Below are positions 36,081 through 47,558 of a stretch of 64,000 nucleotides of DNA, in pieces. Below the pieces are notes generated by a model. The model did no database searches, was not told where the DNA came from, and was given only the letters and a program-made list of their open reading frames with translations. The stretch is from Pogostemon cablin (Eukaryota; Streptophyta; Magnoliopsida; Lamiales; Lamiaceae): NCBI GenBank assembly GCA_023678885.1, contig CM042958.1, positions 16,114,852 to 16,178,851 of the forward strand, in the 5' to 3' direction. Position 1 is the stretch's first letter, and each line of letters begins with the position of its first letter. A program made the translations under genes and the position numbers.

Positions 36081-38404
36081 TATTAAGGGAAAGAGTTGAT
36101 CATGTATTTTTGTATATTATTATTTGTATTTATTTCTTGATTTGATTTGATTTCCATGATTTACGGAGATCATGTACTGCCTTGAAGTGTATATAATAGA
36201 AGTTCTCTCATCATCACAATCAGTGATGATCGTATATTCACTATCATATGGTATCAGCTAGAAATCGTAAACCCTAACTGCTTTTCCCTTCTCCTCCTTT
36301 TCTCCTCTCGGCCATTTTTCTTTTTTTCTCAGCCGATTCATGGCGTCACCCGGCACCTCCCCCTCTACTCAAACGACGACGATGATCAACCTCGTCCAGA
36401 TCAAGCTATCAACTTCTACATACTTAGTGTGGAAGCGCCAATTTCTCTCCATGGCAACTACCTTCGAGATGTTGGATCTCATTGATGGGTCTTCTCCGAT
36501 CCCTCATAAAACCCTCACTTCAGATACAGGAGTGGAATCTCCTAACCAAGCCTATTCATCCTGGTTCTTGCGTGAACAAAAACTTCTTGGTGTGTTGTAC
36601 GCGACACTAGAATCGGAGGTCATGGCAGAGGTTCTCGACTACACCTCGTTTCACCCCGCTTGGTAGGCACTGGAGTCTGCCTTCGCCAACGCCTCTGCGT
36701 CGCGTGCAAACCAGTTACGGGAGGCGTTGTTGTCCTTTCGTCGCGAGGATCAGTCGGTGGAGGACTATGACCGTCGCTTCAAGTTGTTGTGTGATCAGTT
36801 GTCCGCCATTCAAAAACCAGTGGATGAAGGTGACAAGAGTCACTGGTTTCTTCTGGGACTCGGCCACTCGTTCGCGAATTTTACTGACACTCGGATGGCC
36901 ATGCATCCGGTACCGTCGTTCCGCGATCTTCTTCATCAGGCGGTCCAATTCGACCTGATGACACGCTCCATAGAAAGGGCCCTAGCCACGGCATCTCCAG
37001 CCGTGTTTGTTGTCTCTGAATCCCGCAACGAGGGCCCTCGCACATCTGGTTTGCTATCAAAGATCTGGGTAAGCTGAACTATTTTTTGGGGCTTGAAGTT
37101 TCTTATACTTCTGCTGGTCTTTTCATTGGTCAGACGAAATACGCTCATGATATCCTAGAACATGCTGATATGCTGGACTGTAAGCCTGTCTCTACTCCAT
37201 TAGCTGTTGGCAGTTCTTTGTGGATAATATCAATTTTGGTCCTCTAGGATATGCAAAATCCAACTTTAGTCCTCAAGTTTGGTAATTTCTCAACAGTGGT
37301 CCTTTTTTGTCCGTTTTTGGTCCACTGTTGGTCCCTTTTTATCCACTTTTAATCCTTTTTGTTCAATCCTAGAGGACCAAAAGTTGACAAAAAGGACCAA
37401 AAGTGGACCAAATTGACTAAAAAGGGACTAAAAAGGATCACTTTTGAGAAATTACCAAACTTGAGGACTAAAGTTGGATTTTGCATACCCTAGAGGACCA
37501 AAATTGATATTTTTCCCAGTTCTTTGCAGAGTACTGGATCATTATTCGATGATCTTACATTTTACCGCTCTTTGGTTGATGCGTTGCAGTATCTGACTAT
37601 AACTAGGCCTGATTTATCCTTCGCTGTCAACTCTGTCAGTCGGTTTCTTTATTCCCCCTCTGATGATCACTTCCTCGCCGTGAAATAGATTCTTCGTTAC
37701 GTGAAGGGTATCATTCATTATGGTCTTAGCTTCATTCACTGTCCAGAAAAGTCGATAGTGGGATATTCTGATACCGATTAGGCCAGGTGTGTAGAAACTC
37801 GTCGTTTTACTTAGGACTATTCCATATTCTTATCTCTTAGAGTGCCAAGAAACAGCCCGCTGTTGCTCGCTCCAGTTGTGAGTCTGAGTACAGGGCATTG
37901 GCTAATGCTGGATCGGAGATCGTTTGGTTGGCTAATTTATTCCAGGAGTTTCATCAATCGCCTACTACTCTTGCGACACTCCTATGTGATAATAAGAGTG
38001 CGATTTTCCTTAGTCAGAATCCAATCTCTCACAAGCGAGCTAAACATATTGATATTAACTGTCATTTTATTCGTGAGCTGGTTTCCTCTAGAAAGTTACA
38101 CATTCAATTTATTCCGTCTCATCTTCAACTTGCTGATATTTTCACCAAAGAGCTACCTCGACCTGCTTTTGAGTTCTTGCGTTCCAAGCTTTGCGTCTGC
38201 TTGCATTTCACGCAGCGCTTGACGGGGGTATTAAGGGAAATAGTTGACCTTATATTTTGTATATTATTGTTTATATTTATTTCTTGATTTGATTTGATTT
38301 GATTTCCATGATTTACGAAGATCATGTACTACCTTGAAGTTGAAGTGTATATAGTAGAAGTTCTCTCATCATCACAATCAGTGATGACAGTATATTCACT
38401 CTCA
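36081..38404 (+). mobile_element. Truncated Ty1/copia LTR retrotransposon
   Basis: Two LTRs of about 166-176 bp (36081-36246 and 38229-38404) share TATTAAGGGAAA at the start and CATCATCACAATCAGTGATG near the end. The 5' LTR is followed by TGGTATCAG, the usual tRNA-Met primer site of copia elements, and the 3' LTR is preceded by a purine tract GACGGGGG. Inside are gag-like sequence (36340-37050; LVWKRQFLSM, in-frame stop at 36664, then ANQLREALLSFRREDQSVED), the C-terminal part of reverse transcriptase (37070-37210 and 37530-37690; ELNYFLGLEVSYTS) and RNase H (37840-38200; LCDNKSAIFLSQNP, KHIDINCHFIREL, LADIFTKELP). Protease, integrase and most of RT are deleted, and there are stops and frame changes. 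A MITE is nested at 37221-37516. The element cannot move on its own. Confidence 0.9.
37221..37516. mobile_element. Foldback Mutator-like MITE nested in the copia element
   Basis: Inverted arms of more than 70 bp are nearly identical: left GATAATATCAATTTTGGTCC then TCTAGGATATGCAAAATCC; the right arm is its complement. A 10-bp direct repeat CAGTTCTTTG lies at 37211-37220 and 37517-37526, and it splits the RT reading frame of the host retroelement. The centre repeats GGTCC/GGACC phrases. Confidence 0.85.
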
Positions 38405-38998
38405 TATATAGACACACATATCACATCGTGTGATTTCTTAATTAGTTGTCATTGATTGTGCAGTCATCATGAGTTGACATTATTAAATAATAATGGTTTG
38501 GAATTTTGAATTAATTGAGTATTTTATACAGTAGTATATTAACACGAAGATGATGCGATGTATTTTTTAATTGTATTTTTCATATTTTGGGAGTGGCGTA
38601 GAACACACCGGATCTTATTTACCATTTTCTTGCATAATCTCATGTGCCACGCGTTAAGTGATTAATACGTAACACGGGAATTAAATTCAACCATTACTCC
38701 TAGGATTTAAGGAATAGGGTATAGTTTCTTCTCTCCTATGTGCGGTTTGACACAGAAGATGATGTACCAAAATAGCACAGAGAATCCGAACCGGCATAAA
38801 AGACCTCTTCTTATTTACATCAAAGGTCATGCACTCAAATGATGTTAAGGCTCGAAATTCAAGAATTGATATAAATTTTATTTTAGGACATTATAATTGA
38901 TATTTTTGTGCTTTTAAATTGAAATGACTATCAATTAGACATAGTATACATGAAACTGATTACTAGCTCAATTTGAAAATTTTAATTTATAGTATATC
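38405..38998. other. Intergenic, no gene seen
   Basis: AT-rich. Nothing coding-like. Confidence 0.5.
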
Positions 38999-38999
38999 C

Positions 39000-39299
39000 T
39001 ACTCCTCTCATATCAAAAATATTTTCACACTTTCTATTTTGATCCATTCTAATAATACTTACACACTTTAAAATTGAAAACAATACACAATATTAATAAT
39101 AATTACAATAATATAATATTACAAAAATGTCACGTTCTTATTAAACATAATTTAGTCAAAATCAACTATATCGTACACTTTATTCTATTCAATTATCTTA
39201 AACACCCCTTCTATTTCTTACATCATTACAACAAAAGGTTAGTTTTCTTAAACTCTGTGTCATCAAATACGTGCATGTATTCTTGGGACGGAATGAGTA
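39000..39299. mobile_element. Stowaway-type MITE
   Basis: Left end ACTCCTCTCATATCAAAAAT and right end ATTCTTGGGACGGAATGAGT are inverted, and the interior matches the better preserved element at 51682-51976 (ACAATATTAATAAT, TTAGTCAAAATCAACTAT). The 90-codon ORF at 39074-39346 is inside and is not a gene. Confidence 0.65.
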
Positions 39300-39615
39300 A
39301 TATTCTTAATATTTTTTGTGATATTTTAAGTTTACCATTTCAGTAAAAGGGACCCACATATGATCAACTGCATCCCTCTAATATAACTACTCACTACACA
39401 TATAATAATACTCCTTAATTCACGTGCAAAAAGTAAATGGATACTTTGTTACTTTAATTCAGAGAAAATATCAAAATTTATCCTTTAAGTATGATCGATT
39501 CTAATTTAGTCATTTTTTATTTGCAATTTTCAATTTCGATTTTTTTTAAGTGTAAAAATTTTTATAGGACAATCAAATTAATGAAAAAAGTGTGAAGGGT
39601 TTCATGAAATTATTA

Positions 39616-40345
39616 GGGATGTTAATACAGGTTGGGCTGCCCGTTTAACCTTAAAAATAATAGGATTTCCTACATATAATGGCTCGTATAACACTGATCT
39701 TTTTTTGCCCGTACCAATTAACCCGTTGTCTAAACGGGCCATTCCACCAACACGGTTATTTTTTTTTATGGTAAAAATCACTACATCCCAATAACAACTT
39801 AAAAATCTATGGGCCCGATGTAATATGAATCCAAACAATTAGTATTAACATGGGCTTGTCCGTATAATTAAAATTTAAATTTCCCTTAACATTAGTTTTG
39901 TCAAAAGGGGATATTCTTTCTATTATCTACACTGTGTAAGAGAGAAGTTTCTCGCTCCTATGCACTCCATCCACAACCCATAAAAATCCTATGAATTTGT
40001 TACTATATTTTCTCATTTAGCCATTTCCTCAACTCTCACTCTTCTCATTTAATGTTTGAGTGTGGATGCTTGAAGTTTGAGATTTAGTTTTTTTATTCGA
40101 ACTTTTAAAGTTAGTGTTTGATTGTCATGTATTTGAATGAATTTTATGAAATATATTTTGGAATTAAATTTGAATGTGTTCTGTGGTGTGTTTTTTTAGT
40201 CCCCCCCCCCCCCCCCCCCCCCTAGCCCGCAAAACATTAAAATTAGGATTAAATTAGCAAACGTGAATCGCATAAATTGCCATCCGTTTAACATGTGCCC
40301 TATAAAACTAGTCTTATAAGTTTAGGGCGGGCCGTTTAACATCCT
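39616..40345. mobile_element. hAT-like MITE containing a poly-C tract
   Basis: Left end GGGATGTTAATACAGGTTGG then GCTGCCCGTTTAAC; right end GGCGGGCCGTTTAACATCC. These are inverted. Flanks AATTATTA and ATCTATTA are similar, an imperfect 8-bp duplication as expected for hAT. A second partial copy of the right end lies at about 41936-41955. The 78-codon minus ORF at 39602-39838 is an artefact. Confidence 0.5.
40201..40222. repeat. Poly-C homopolymer of about 22 bases
   Basis: An uninterrupted C run lies inside an otherwise AT-rich element. Its exact length is often uncertain in assemblies. Confidence 0.9.
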
Positions 40346-40551
40346 CATCTATTACTTTTGGCCTTTTGAGTACTGCTCCATAATAAATATACTTTGGGAT
40401 GGAAGAGTAATATTTTTGTTTGTCCTAAACTCTATATTTTGCTTTTTTTATAAGTAGAATCTATATAATACAATTAATATTCCTACATGAGGTCCACATG
40501 CAATATAAATGGAATTACCCATTACATATTACTCCTTCCGTCTATTGTCAA

Positions 40552-41823
40552 TGGTGTGTTGTAGCCGACACTCAAAAATATGATTTATAATTTTTTCAAA
40601 CAAACTCACTAAGAATGTAGGAGGATAAGTAAGGGTCGAACTGAGAATAATCGAATTTCAATTGAATTAATTGTGCTTTTAAAAGTAATCGGAGGGGGGA
40701 TTGGATTGAAACTAACAACTAATAGACATAAAAGAAATAATTAAAATAACAAGAATAATAAAATTAAGATATTAAATAAAACAAACCTACCCCAAGGATT
40801 TGATCTCCTCCCGTGTCCTAATTCACATATATGAAATTCCTAAAACACCAACAAGTTCATAAACTCAAGCCCCTAAGTTAACGGTACGACCAATTAACTC
40901 GAAATATCCTTAAGTTTAATAACCTAGGGTACGACCTCTAGATTAAACTATTCCCGAGTGACCCTATGGATTCGAACTCGACAATGCATTAAGATTTAGA
41001 TATTAGGACTACTAGGCTATGAAAACTGACTAAAAATCATACAACCTAGATTTCGTTATTTCAAGAGGTACTCCCTCATTTTGCTACTTGATTCATAGTA
41101 TTATAACAATTACAGATTATAATATGTAAAATAACTATTGAACAATCAATCACCTACTGAGAGGGGTAGTCTAAACAAGCAATTGAAAAAGTCAAGATTC
41201 ACATCAAAGCCAATCACAAAATAAATTCATAAAACAGGTTGATAATATTATTCATAATCATACATATAAATTAATCTACGGAGGTTCACAATCCTTGGAT
41301 TAGAAAATAAAATTACATAATAAAAACTAAAATTAAATTTGAAATAGAAGAATCGATGTTCTTCATGGTGGTGTCGTTCTCCTGCCGCCCCCAATCTGCC
41401 TTCCAACGTGATCACATAATGAAATTATATTCCCTTTTGAATATTGTCCACGTTCGTTGTATCCTCTCTTCTCTAATTTGGTAAGTTTTTGACTAAGAAT
41501 CCTCAAATTAATTCCTCATTCATTGCTTGGTCGACACCCTTAATATCCAGATTAAATATGATTTTGAAGTCACAAAGGAGTTACGGATTGTTGAAAACGT
41601 TTTCAAAACTTTTCCCCAAAAATCTGCTTCGCTGGACACTGACTTCTTCAGTGTTGTAACTTCGAAATTTATCTTGTTTTTGACCTATTTGGATAGCAAT
41701 TTAAATCATCAACGTTCAAGTGCATAAAATATAAATAAGTTGTAATTAGCATTAAATAATTCACAACTCACGCGTAAAAAGTGAATTTCATTCAAAATAA
41801 TCGTATAAAATTACGACTTATCA
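40552..41823. mobile_element. Solo LTR, nested in a Stowaway MITE
   Basis: Begins TGGTGTGTTGTAGCCGACAC and ends AATTACGACTTATCA, so it has TG..CA ends. A 5-bp duplication GTCAA lies at 40547-40551 and 41824-41828, as retroviral-type integrases make. No internal gag-pol and no second LTR are present, so it is most likely a solo LTR left by recombination. It sits in Stowaway sequence (CTCCTTCCGTCTATT on the left; TTCATTTACTTTTTACACAT on the right). The 66-codon ORF at 41527 is within the LTR and is not a gene. Confidence 0.7.
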
Positions 41824-41996
41824 GTCAATATATTCATTTACTTTTTACACATAAATTAAGAAATATTATAATTTTATGTGTAGTAGATAGTTGTATTATT
41901 ATTTTATAAATAAAAATAGTCTTAAGCGGGCCGTTTAATATCATCGTCTATTACTTTTGGAAAGTAATACTCCATAATAAATATACCTTGCAATAC

Positions 41997-42262
41997 CTTA
42001 GTAGTACTACCTAATTTTGGAGTCGGTTCCATTTCTATTGGGTTCAGCTGATTTGAATTTAATTTGGGTTAGTCAAATGAACAATAAATCCTTGAATTAT
42101 GAAGTAATACATTTATTTTATCGAACAATTTCATCATATCAATCATGCCCTTAGTAGTACTACCTTTCGGAGTCAGTCCATATCTATTGGGTTTAGCTGA
42201 TTTGAATTTACTTTGGGTTAGTTCAATGAACAATAAATCCTTGTATATTATGAAGTAATACA
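41997..42262. repeat. Two ~150-bp tandem units flanking a SINE
   Basis: CTTAGTAGTACTACC, GATTTGAATTTA and AACAATAAATCCTTG occur in the same order at about 41997-42135 and 42150-42262. The first unit is followed by TTTATTTTATCGAACAA, which looks like the tail of another, truncated SINE copy. Confidence 0.65.
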
Positions 42263-42427
42263 ATTTTTTTATCGGACAAAGTTAGTTGTTAGTATAGTCT
42301 CCATACACCTTTATTTCTCCAAGTCTCCTTATAAATCCCCTTATTCGTTCACAAAGTGAATTGAACCTGGATCTCTCACTTAAATGAAGAGCCTAATGAC
42401 CAGCTTTGAGCTAGCTAGCCCGCCTAG
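42263..42427 (-). mobile_element. tRNA-derived SINE
   Basis: On the minus strand the head shows an A-box-like TAGCTCAAAGCTGGTCA and a B-box GGTTCAATTC about 35-40 bp apart, the internal Pol III promoter of tRNA-derived SINEs. The tail reads TTTGTCCGATAAAAAAAT. A 15-bp target duplication TTAYGAAGTAATACA lies at 42248-42262 and 42428-42442 with one mismatch. Length about 165 bp. It is not a functional tRNA gene because it lacks a foldable acceptor stem and the remaining arms. Confidence 0.8.
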
Positions 42428-42515
42428 TTACGAAGTAATACATAAAAACACGTAAATCAATGATTATTTTTTTTATAAAGCCATCATATATGTCTAAAAA
42501 CGAATGTATTTTACA

Positions 42516-42519
<4 letters not shown>

Positions 42520-42563
<44 letters not shown>
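42520..42563. repeat. (AT)n microsatellite
   Basis: An alternating TA run of more than 40 bp. Confidence 0.9.
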
Positions 42564-42567
<4 letters not shown>

Positions 42568-43231
42568 CAAAATTATATTTTTATATTAGATTGATAAATG
42601 ACTTTATTAATCTTATACACATGCCTCATGAATCTGTCTTATTAATCGAACCAGAACCAAGCATAGTTGAACACCAACCCTAGCGTGAATGTTGTTTAGA
42701 AATTAAATAGATGTAGAAAGATAATGTAGGAATTTGGAAATAGGTTTATGGGAACTACAAATAGGTTAAGCCGTTTAGACAGAGGCTTTAGTACTTGTTT
42801 TTCTCGATTACATACCACCTATCTATTTATAGACAATGAGTGGGGCCAACCTTTCTATTTATAGACAACTGAGTGGGGCTAGTCTTAATGCTCTAAATTG
42901 TTCTAGTATATTCTATGCATTATTAGTTGGTGTTAAATTATCCATAGTGACTATTTTCTAGAAGCATTGATACTTATCTGCACTTTTCGTAGGAGGTAAG
43001 ATTAGTTTACTCCTAGATATTTCCAGATCTCTTTATGTGCATCAATCTTATCATAATCTCTATAAATAAAACATTCATTGAGCAGAATCAAACCCTAACA
43101 CACTGACCCAAAATTTCCATAAAGCCTAACAACCACTGAAACATAAGGCATGTAAAGAGATATTTACAAGAAACTGCAAAATGTTGATGAGGGGGTGGCA
43201 ATAAAAAACTCAACCTAAAGACCAAACACAG
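42564..43231. other. Downstream region of the ELF3 gene
   Basis: The 3' UTR and intergenic sequence. A duplicated phrase (CTATTTATAGACAA..TGAGTGGGGC) occurs twice at about 42826-42880. No gene. Confidence 0.45.
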
Positions 43232-46200
43232 TTACGCTAACTCCAAGTGTTTCCTTTCTTGTTGTATTGATAGATATATCCTAGCAGCAGATTCAGTTGC
43301 AGATGTTGCATTATGAGGCACAGCCTTGATCGGACAATCCTGATTCGCCCGAGGAGGGATAGGGCAACGGGTGTCACCAGTTGGCGATGTGGGAAAAAGA
43401 CGAAGCTCTGTTATCGGTTCCGTTTCTTCTCTTCCGCTGCTGTCTTGCACCCTCCTGATACGGCTGCTCGCGGAGCTGCCTACATCCTTAAAAACAGGCA
43501 GCATGCTCGTAGCATCAAGACTCCAGTGGCTTGGAGATGAGTTCTGATGCTGTACGCTGCTCCAACGCTGACATGGTATAGTAGGTGGGAGGTGTTGTTC
43601 GACCGATGAACCTGAGAACGAAGGTCCATTCATCACTTGATTGCTGTGTGTTGGGTAGTAGCCATAGGGTCCAGCTGGTGGATAAGATGGCAAATCATGT
43701 GGAGGATGTGGAGCTGGATTTTCACTTGCTGGTTGTAACAAGTTAGATGGTAAATGATTTGGACCTGGGCATGGCTTGTACACCAGTCCTTCAGAAGGAG
43801 ACATCACAGCAATCAACCACTGTCCTTTAGATTGATCCAAGCACCATTGCCTAGCCATATGGTGGCTACTTACGCTTCTATTCAATGATTGGTAGCTCGG
43901 AGGCCGCCCACAGGAAGACGAGGGTCTTATGCTGGTGTTCTCAGTGGACTTTCCCTTCTTCTGATATAGTTTCTGCAGTGCAGCTTTCTGCTTGGGAGCA
44001 TTGGGTATCGCCTGAACTGGATAATTCAATGGAATTCCATCCGTGGGTGAGGCTTTTGCTGAGTGGTCGACAAAACCCTGCGGTGATTCAGCAATTGACT
44101 TCTGAACCTGATTCAATAATCGCAAGGTGAGATATAGCATTACGTATATGAGCAATCAGAGAAACACAATTTTTTTTTCCAAACCTTGATCAAGCGATGC
44201 AGCTCAAAGACTTGAACTGCAAAAACTCTTTGTTGACTGCAACAAGCAAAAAAGGTTTAATAAAACCCTGGTATGTTATAGAATAATCGCTTATAAGGGA
44301 TCATAGCACTACACGAGTATTCTATCCACGAACTCATCCGGTGCTATTAACTAATAGCCACAATAGCTGTCATTGTTGAATCAGAAATCGAAAGGCAGGC
44401 ATACCTGCATTTCTAAGTCATTTAAATATTGAATAAACAGAGGAAGTAAATATTTGAACACTTCAAAGAGCATTCAGAAAATTTGCTGTCAACAAAACAA
44501 ACCTAAGATAAACATCTCAAGATTACATTTAAAGGGTGTCATTTTCCTCCATAATGTTCAACAAGGAATTTTCTGATACTAGCATAAGTGCACAACAATA
44601 CTTAAAAAGAGTCTGTCAACTACAAGATGAACTAGTAAAAGGAAAAGCTTATAGGCCATGTGTGATTATAAGGGGAAAGGGGCGGTTTTTTATGCATTTT
44701 CTAACACTCTTTGTAACCACTAACCACATGACAAACCTACTGTGCAGGCAAAAGCATGGAATCACAATATATAGCTAGTGAACATATAATAATGCAAAAT
44801 TTACTGCAAATACTCCAAAGAGAAACATGGATGGCAGAACACAGAGTATTGGCCACGTACTTTAGAATAACTTTTCTGGCTTTCCAAAAACGTTTCTGAC
44901 CGATTAACCCTACCACATCATCAGGTGAAAGATCAAATCCGGAGAAGGGATCCACAACAGGATTCTCAGAAATACTATATCCCATCTCCGGATTCCTTGT
45001 GTGCACTGACCTACATGACTTATCTTGAGATTCCGGGTCGTTCCTCAGATCACGGGAACAGGCCTGTTTCTCTGAAGAGCAGGCTCTAACAGGAGCAGGA
45101 GAATTTGTTTGGTCTGGAGCCACAATACTCTCACCCAAATTATGAAGGGATCCAGCACAAGGATCTGGCTCAACAGTATCACAAACCTCTAATCTGTCAA
45201 TGCTGGAACCATCTCTGGACTCACGACACACAGATGAATCTGGTTGCTTCTTTTCACCTACAGCCTGCTCATTGGTCGACAAAGATGTGTCTTTCACCTG
45301 ATCAGTTGCAAACTCCTTTGAATTCTCATCCTTCTGACAATTGACGTCTTGCCTTATACTGCTCATCTTTGTGTATCTTTGGAAACCTAACGGCTGACTG
45401 AAATTAGAAGGCTTGGAAGGAGAGAGTCCTTCTCTATGCTGGTCATTTGCATATATACCACATTCTTGATTTTGGAGAGAATGGAGGAGATCATTCAGTT
45501 TCTTTCTCTGATTCACTTGTGCTGATGGGATGCCGCAACCAGAATACTGACCATGAAGCTTCTCGGAGTGAGATCGAGCAGGCAGCTGGTATGAGAGAGA
45601 CATCCTCTGTTCATTTTCAATCCCCTGCAAGTATCAGTTGTAAGGAGTGAGTGGTCTTAGAAGTTTTTAGTTTATTTACAAAGTGAAACTATTCTGTAAG
45701 ACAGTAAGGAGTATCTCTCACAATCTTTAAGTAGAGTAGAGCTTATCACACAGAAATAAAAGAATACATAACTATTTTTCATAATGTGAAGATATTTCAG
45801 GCCAACTACATTATAGAAGGCCTCTCCAAACAAACAAAATCAGAAAATGGATATCTTCAATGCTATTCCTGGCAAAAACTCTTGATTTCAAGATCATTTA
45901 ATCTTTGCAGAATTGAAATACATCATATAAGTAGAATAATAACTGCAAACATCCATTTATAGATAATCCAAACCAGCAGCATTGATCATCTTCTCAAAGC
46001 AATCCAATTTGCTATGAACTAACTTATGTCAAATGATAGTGAACTAATGTGGCAGTCAAGAACAAAAAAAACATCTAAATTTAATTCTTAAACACCCAAG
46101 TAAGATAATAATCATATGAAAAATGTGAAAGTCACATCACCTGGTTTGAAGGAGGGTCCAACTGAGTGACCTCATTAGTGGAGAGATCGAAATTCTTAGA

Positions 46201-46332
46201 AGTGTGGCAGAGCTGCTCATAAAGAGCCATCTTGTTTCTTGGAGGTGCTCTTGGCCCTGTGTTATCAGTATCATTCACATGGAGCCTAGGAAACATAGGC
46301 TCTAAAATCTTCTCATTCTTCCCTCTCTTCAT
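43232..46332 (-). CDS. ELF3: ELF3-like circadian clock / evening-complex protein
   Basis: Four coding exons on minus: 46332-46141, 45624-44861, 44236-44185, 44107-43232. All are GT-AG and in phase, giving 627 aa. The N-terminus MKRGKNEKILEPMFPRLHVN and PRAPPRNKMALYEQL is the diagnostic ELF3 block. The central block DLSPDDVVGLIGQKRFWKAR, NQQRVFAVQVFELHRLIK and VQKSIAES spans exons 2-4. Further conserved parts are QWLIAVMSPSEGLVYKP and the C-terminal IKAVPHNATSATESAARIYL. In known plants ELF3 bridges ELF4 and LUX in the nuclear evening complex, which represses clock and growth genes at night and gates light and temperature input. Between these blocks the protein is S/P/Q/N-rich and probably disordered. 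No long poly-glutamine run is present (see findings). Arabidopsis ELF3 is about 695 aa, so this one is slightly shorter. The start is fixed by the conserved MKRG. Confidence 0.95.
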
Positions 46333-46890
46333 TCTCTTTCTTGCTACCTCTTTCCTTGTCTATATTCTAAACAAAACACCACCAATAGTTGAGAATCTCC
46401 AACGCCCTTGGATGAATCATGTCCCCCGATGCCAGGATCAAACCTTTTTCCTAAAAAAGAAAAGACAGAGAGAGAGAGAGAGTTTTCCAAACAAACAACT
46501 AGTACAAAGCTCAAATATCTCCAGAAATATCTCCTTCACAAAACTTAACTTCACTACCAAAACTACAAAAATTCAAAAAAAGAAAGCGTAATCCACTTCC
46601 CCGAAAGGCTAAATTCTCCACCATAATTGATTCTTCCCCCTTTCTGGAAGAACGAAAACCACCGCCAACACTTTTAACACACACGGAGGGAGACTTAATC
46701 TACGCCATACGAAGAAAATCTAAGGAAGTGAGATCGACTTTTCAGCAGGAGTTCAACGCAATCATCAGATGATTTTAGAGGAACTGCAGTCAAATCAAAT
46801 TTTGGATGAAAAAAGGTATATAGATGAAGAGAGAGAGGGGGTAGGGGAGAGAGAGTTCGCTAAAGCGCAAAGCAATGTGGTCCCAATATT
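46333..46890 (-). promoter_or_regulatory. ELF3 5' leader and proximal promoter
   Basis: Purine-rich (GA)n tracts on + at 46467-46483 and 46828-46857 read as CT tracts on the coding strand, typical of plant leaders. GTGGTCCC at about 46877 resembles a class II TCP-binding site (GTGGNCCC). No clear TATA box. Transcription start not determined. Confidence 0.4.
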
Positions 46891-47263
46891 TGGATAGAAC
46901 AGAACCTAGAACCTCCTAAATAGGTGGTAATTAATTTAAATATTATTATTTTTTGGACTTTTTTTATTAATTTTTTTGTATAAAGTCGGTTTCCTTTTTG
47001 ATCTTTTAAGTCATTTTTAAGTACTGATAATCTTTACATGTTAATTGTTATTAGCAATATTATTTATGAACTAGAGTTAAACTCTTGGGTAAAATATCCC
47101 AACTATATTTGAAACTTTTTTCCATTCAACAAGAAATACAAACCTTTCGGAAAAGGGTGCACCTCATTGATATAAGTCATTAGATCAAAAAATCACATCA
47201 TAATCATCATTAGATCAAACAAAATAAATAAAAATTTAAAAAATAAAAATAACTATACCCTAA
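46891..47263. other. Intergenic, MITE-like margin
   Basis: AT-rich. GGGTGCACCTCATTGATATA at about 47156 and GTGTACCCGGTGCAC at about 47590 may be the ends of an older element into which the Tourist copy at 47264 inserted. Confidence 0.4.
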
Positions 47264-47558
47264 GGTGGTATTTGATTTGGGTTTAAGTTGTTTTAATAAA
47301 TCGGTGAATAGTGTTATTCTATATTTGTTATGTTTGTTTTAGGTTTAAATAGGGTAGGTTTAAACTTTATGTCAAATCAAGTATTAATTGAGGTGAGAGA
47401 AGAGGAAAGAGAAAGAAATAAAAAATATTAATTGAGGAGAGATAATGTAGGGTAGGGGTGGATAAATATTAATATGGTATATAGGTGTAATATAAGAGAG
47501 ATTTAAAGAGATTTATTAAATCTAAATCCGGATGATTAAATCGGAATCAAACATCACC
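47264..47558. mobile_element. Tourist-like (PIF/Harbinger) MITE
   Basis: Left end GGTGGTATTTGATTTGGGTT and right end GGAATCAAACATCACC are inverted. TAA flanks both ends (47261-47263, 47559-47561). The interior AACTTTATGTCAAATCAA and GAGAGAAAG tract is shared with the copies at 52032-52589. Confidence 0.8.

Noticed and set aside
42359..42425. Possible tRNA gene on the minus strand
   Set aside because: A- and B-box-like motifs are present but the acceptor stem and other arms do not form. The poly-A tail and target duplication make it a SINE.
43313..44130. Plus ORFs of 75 and 81 codons
   Set aside because: Antisense shadows of ELF3 exon 4.
46232..46591. Plus ORF of 119 codons
   Set aside because: Antisense to ELF3 exon 1 and its leader. 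The minus strand carries the conserved ELF3 N-terminus.
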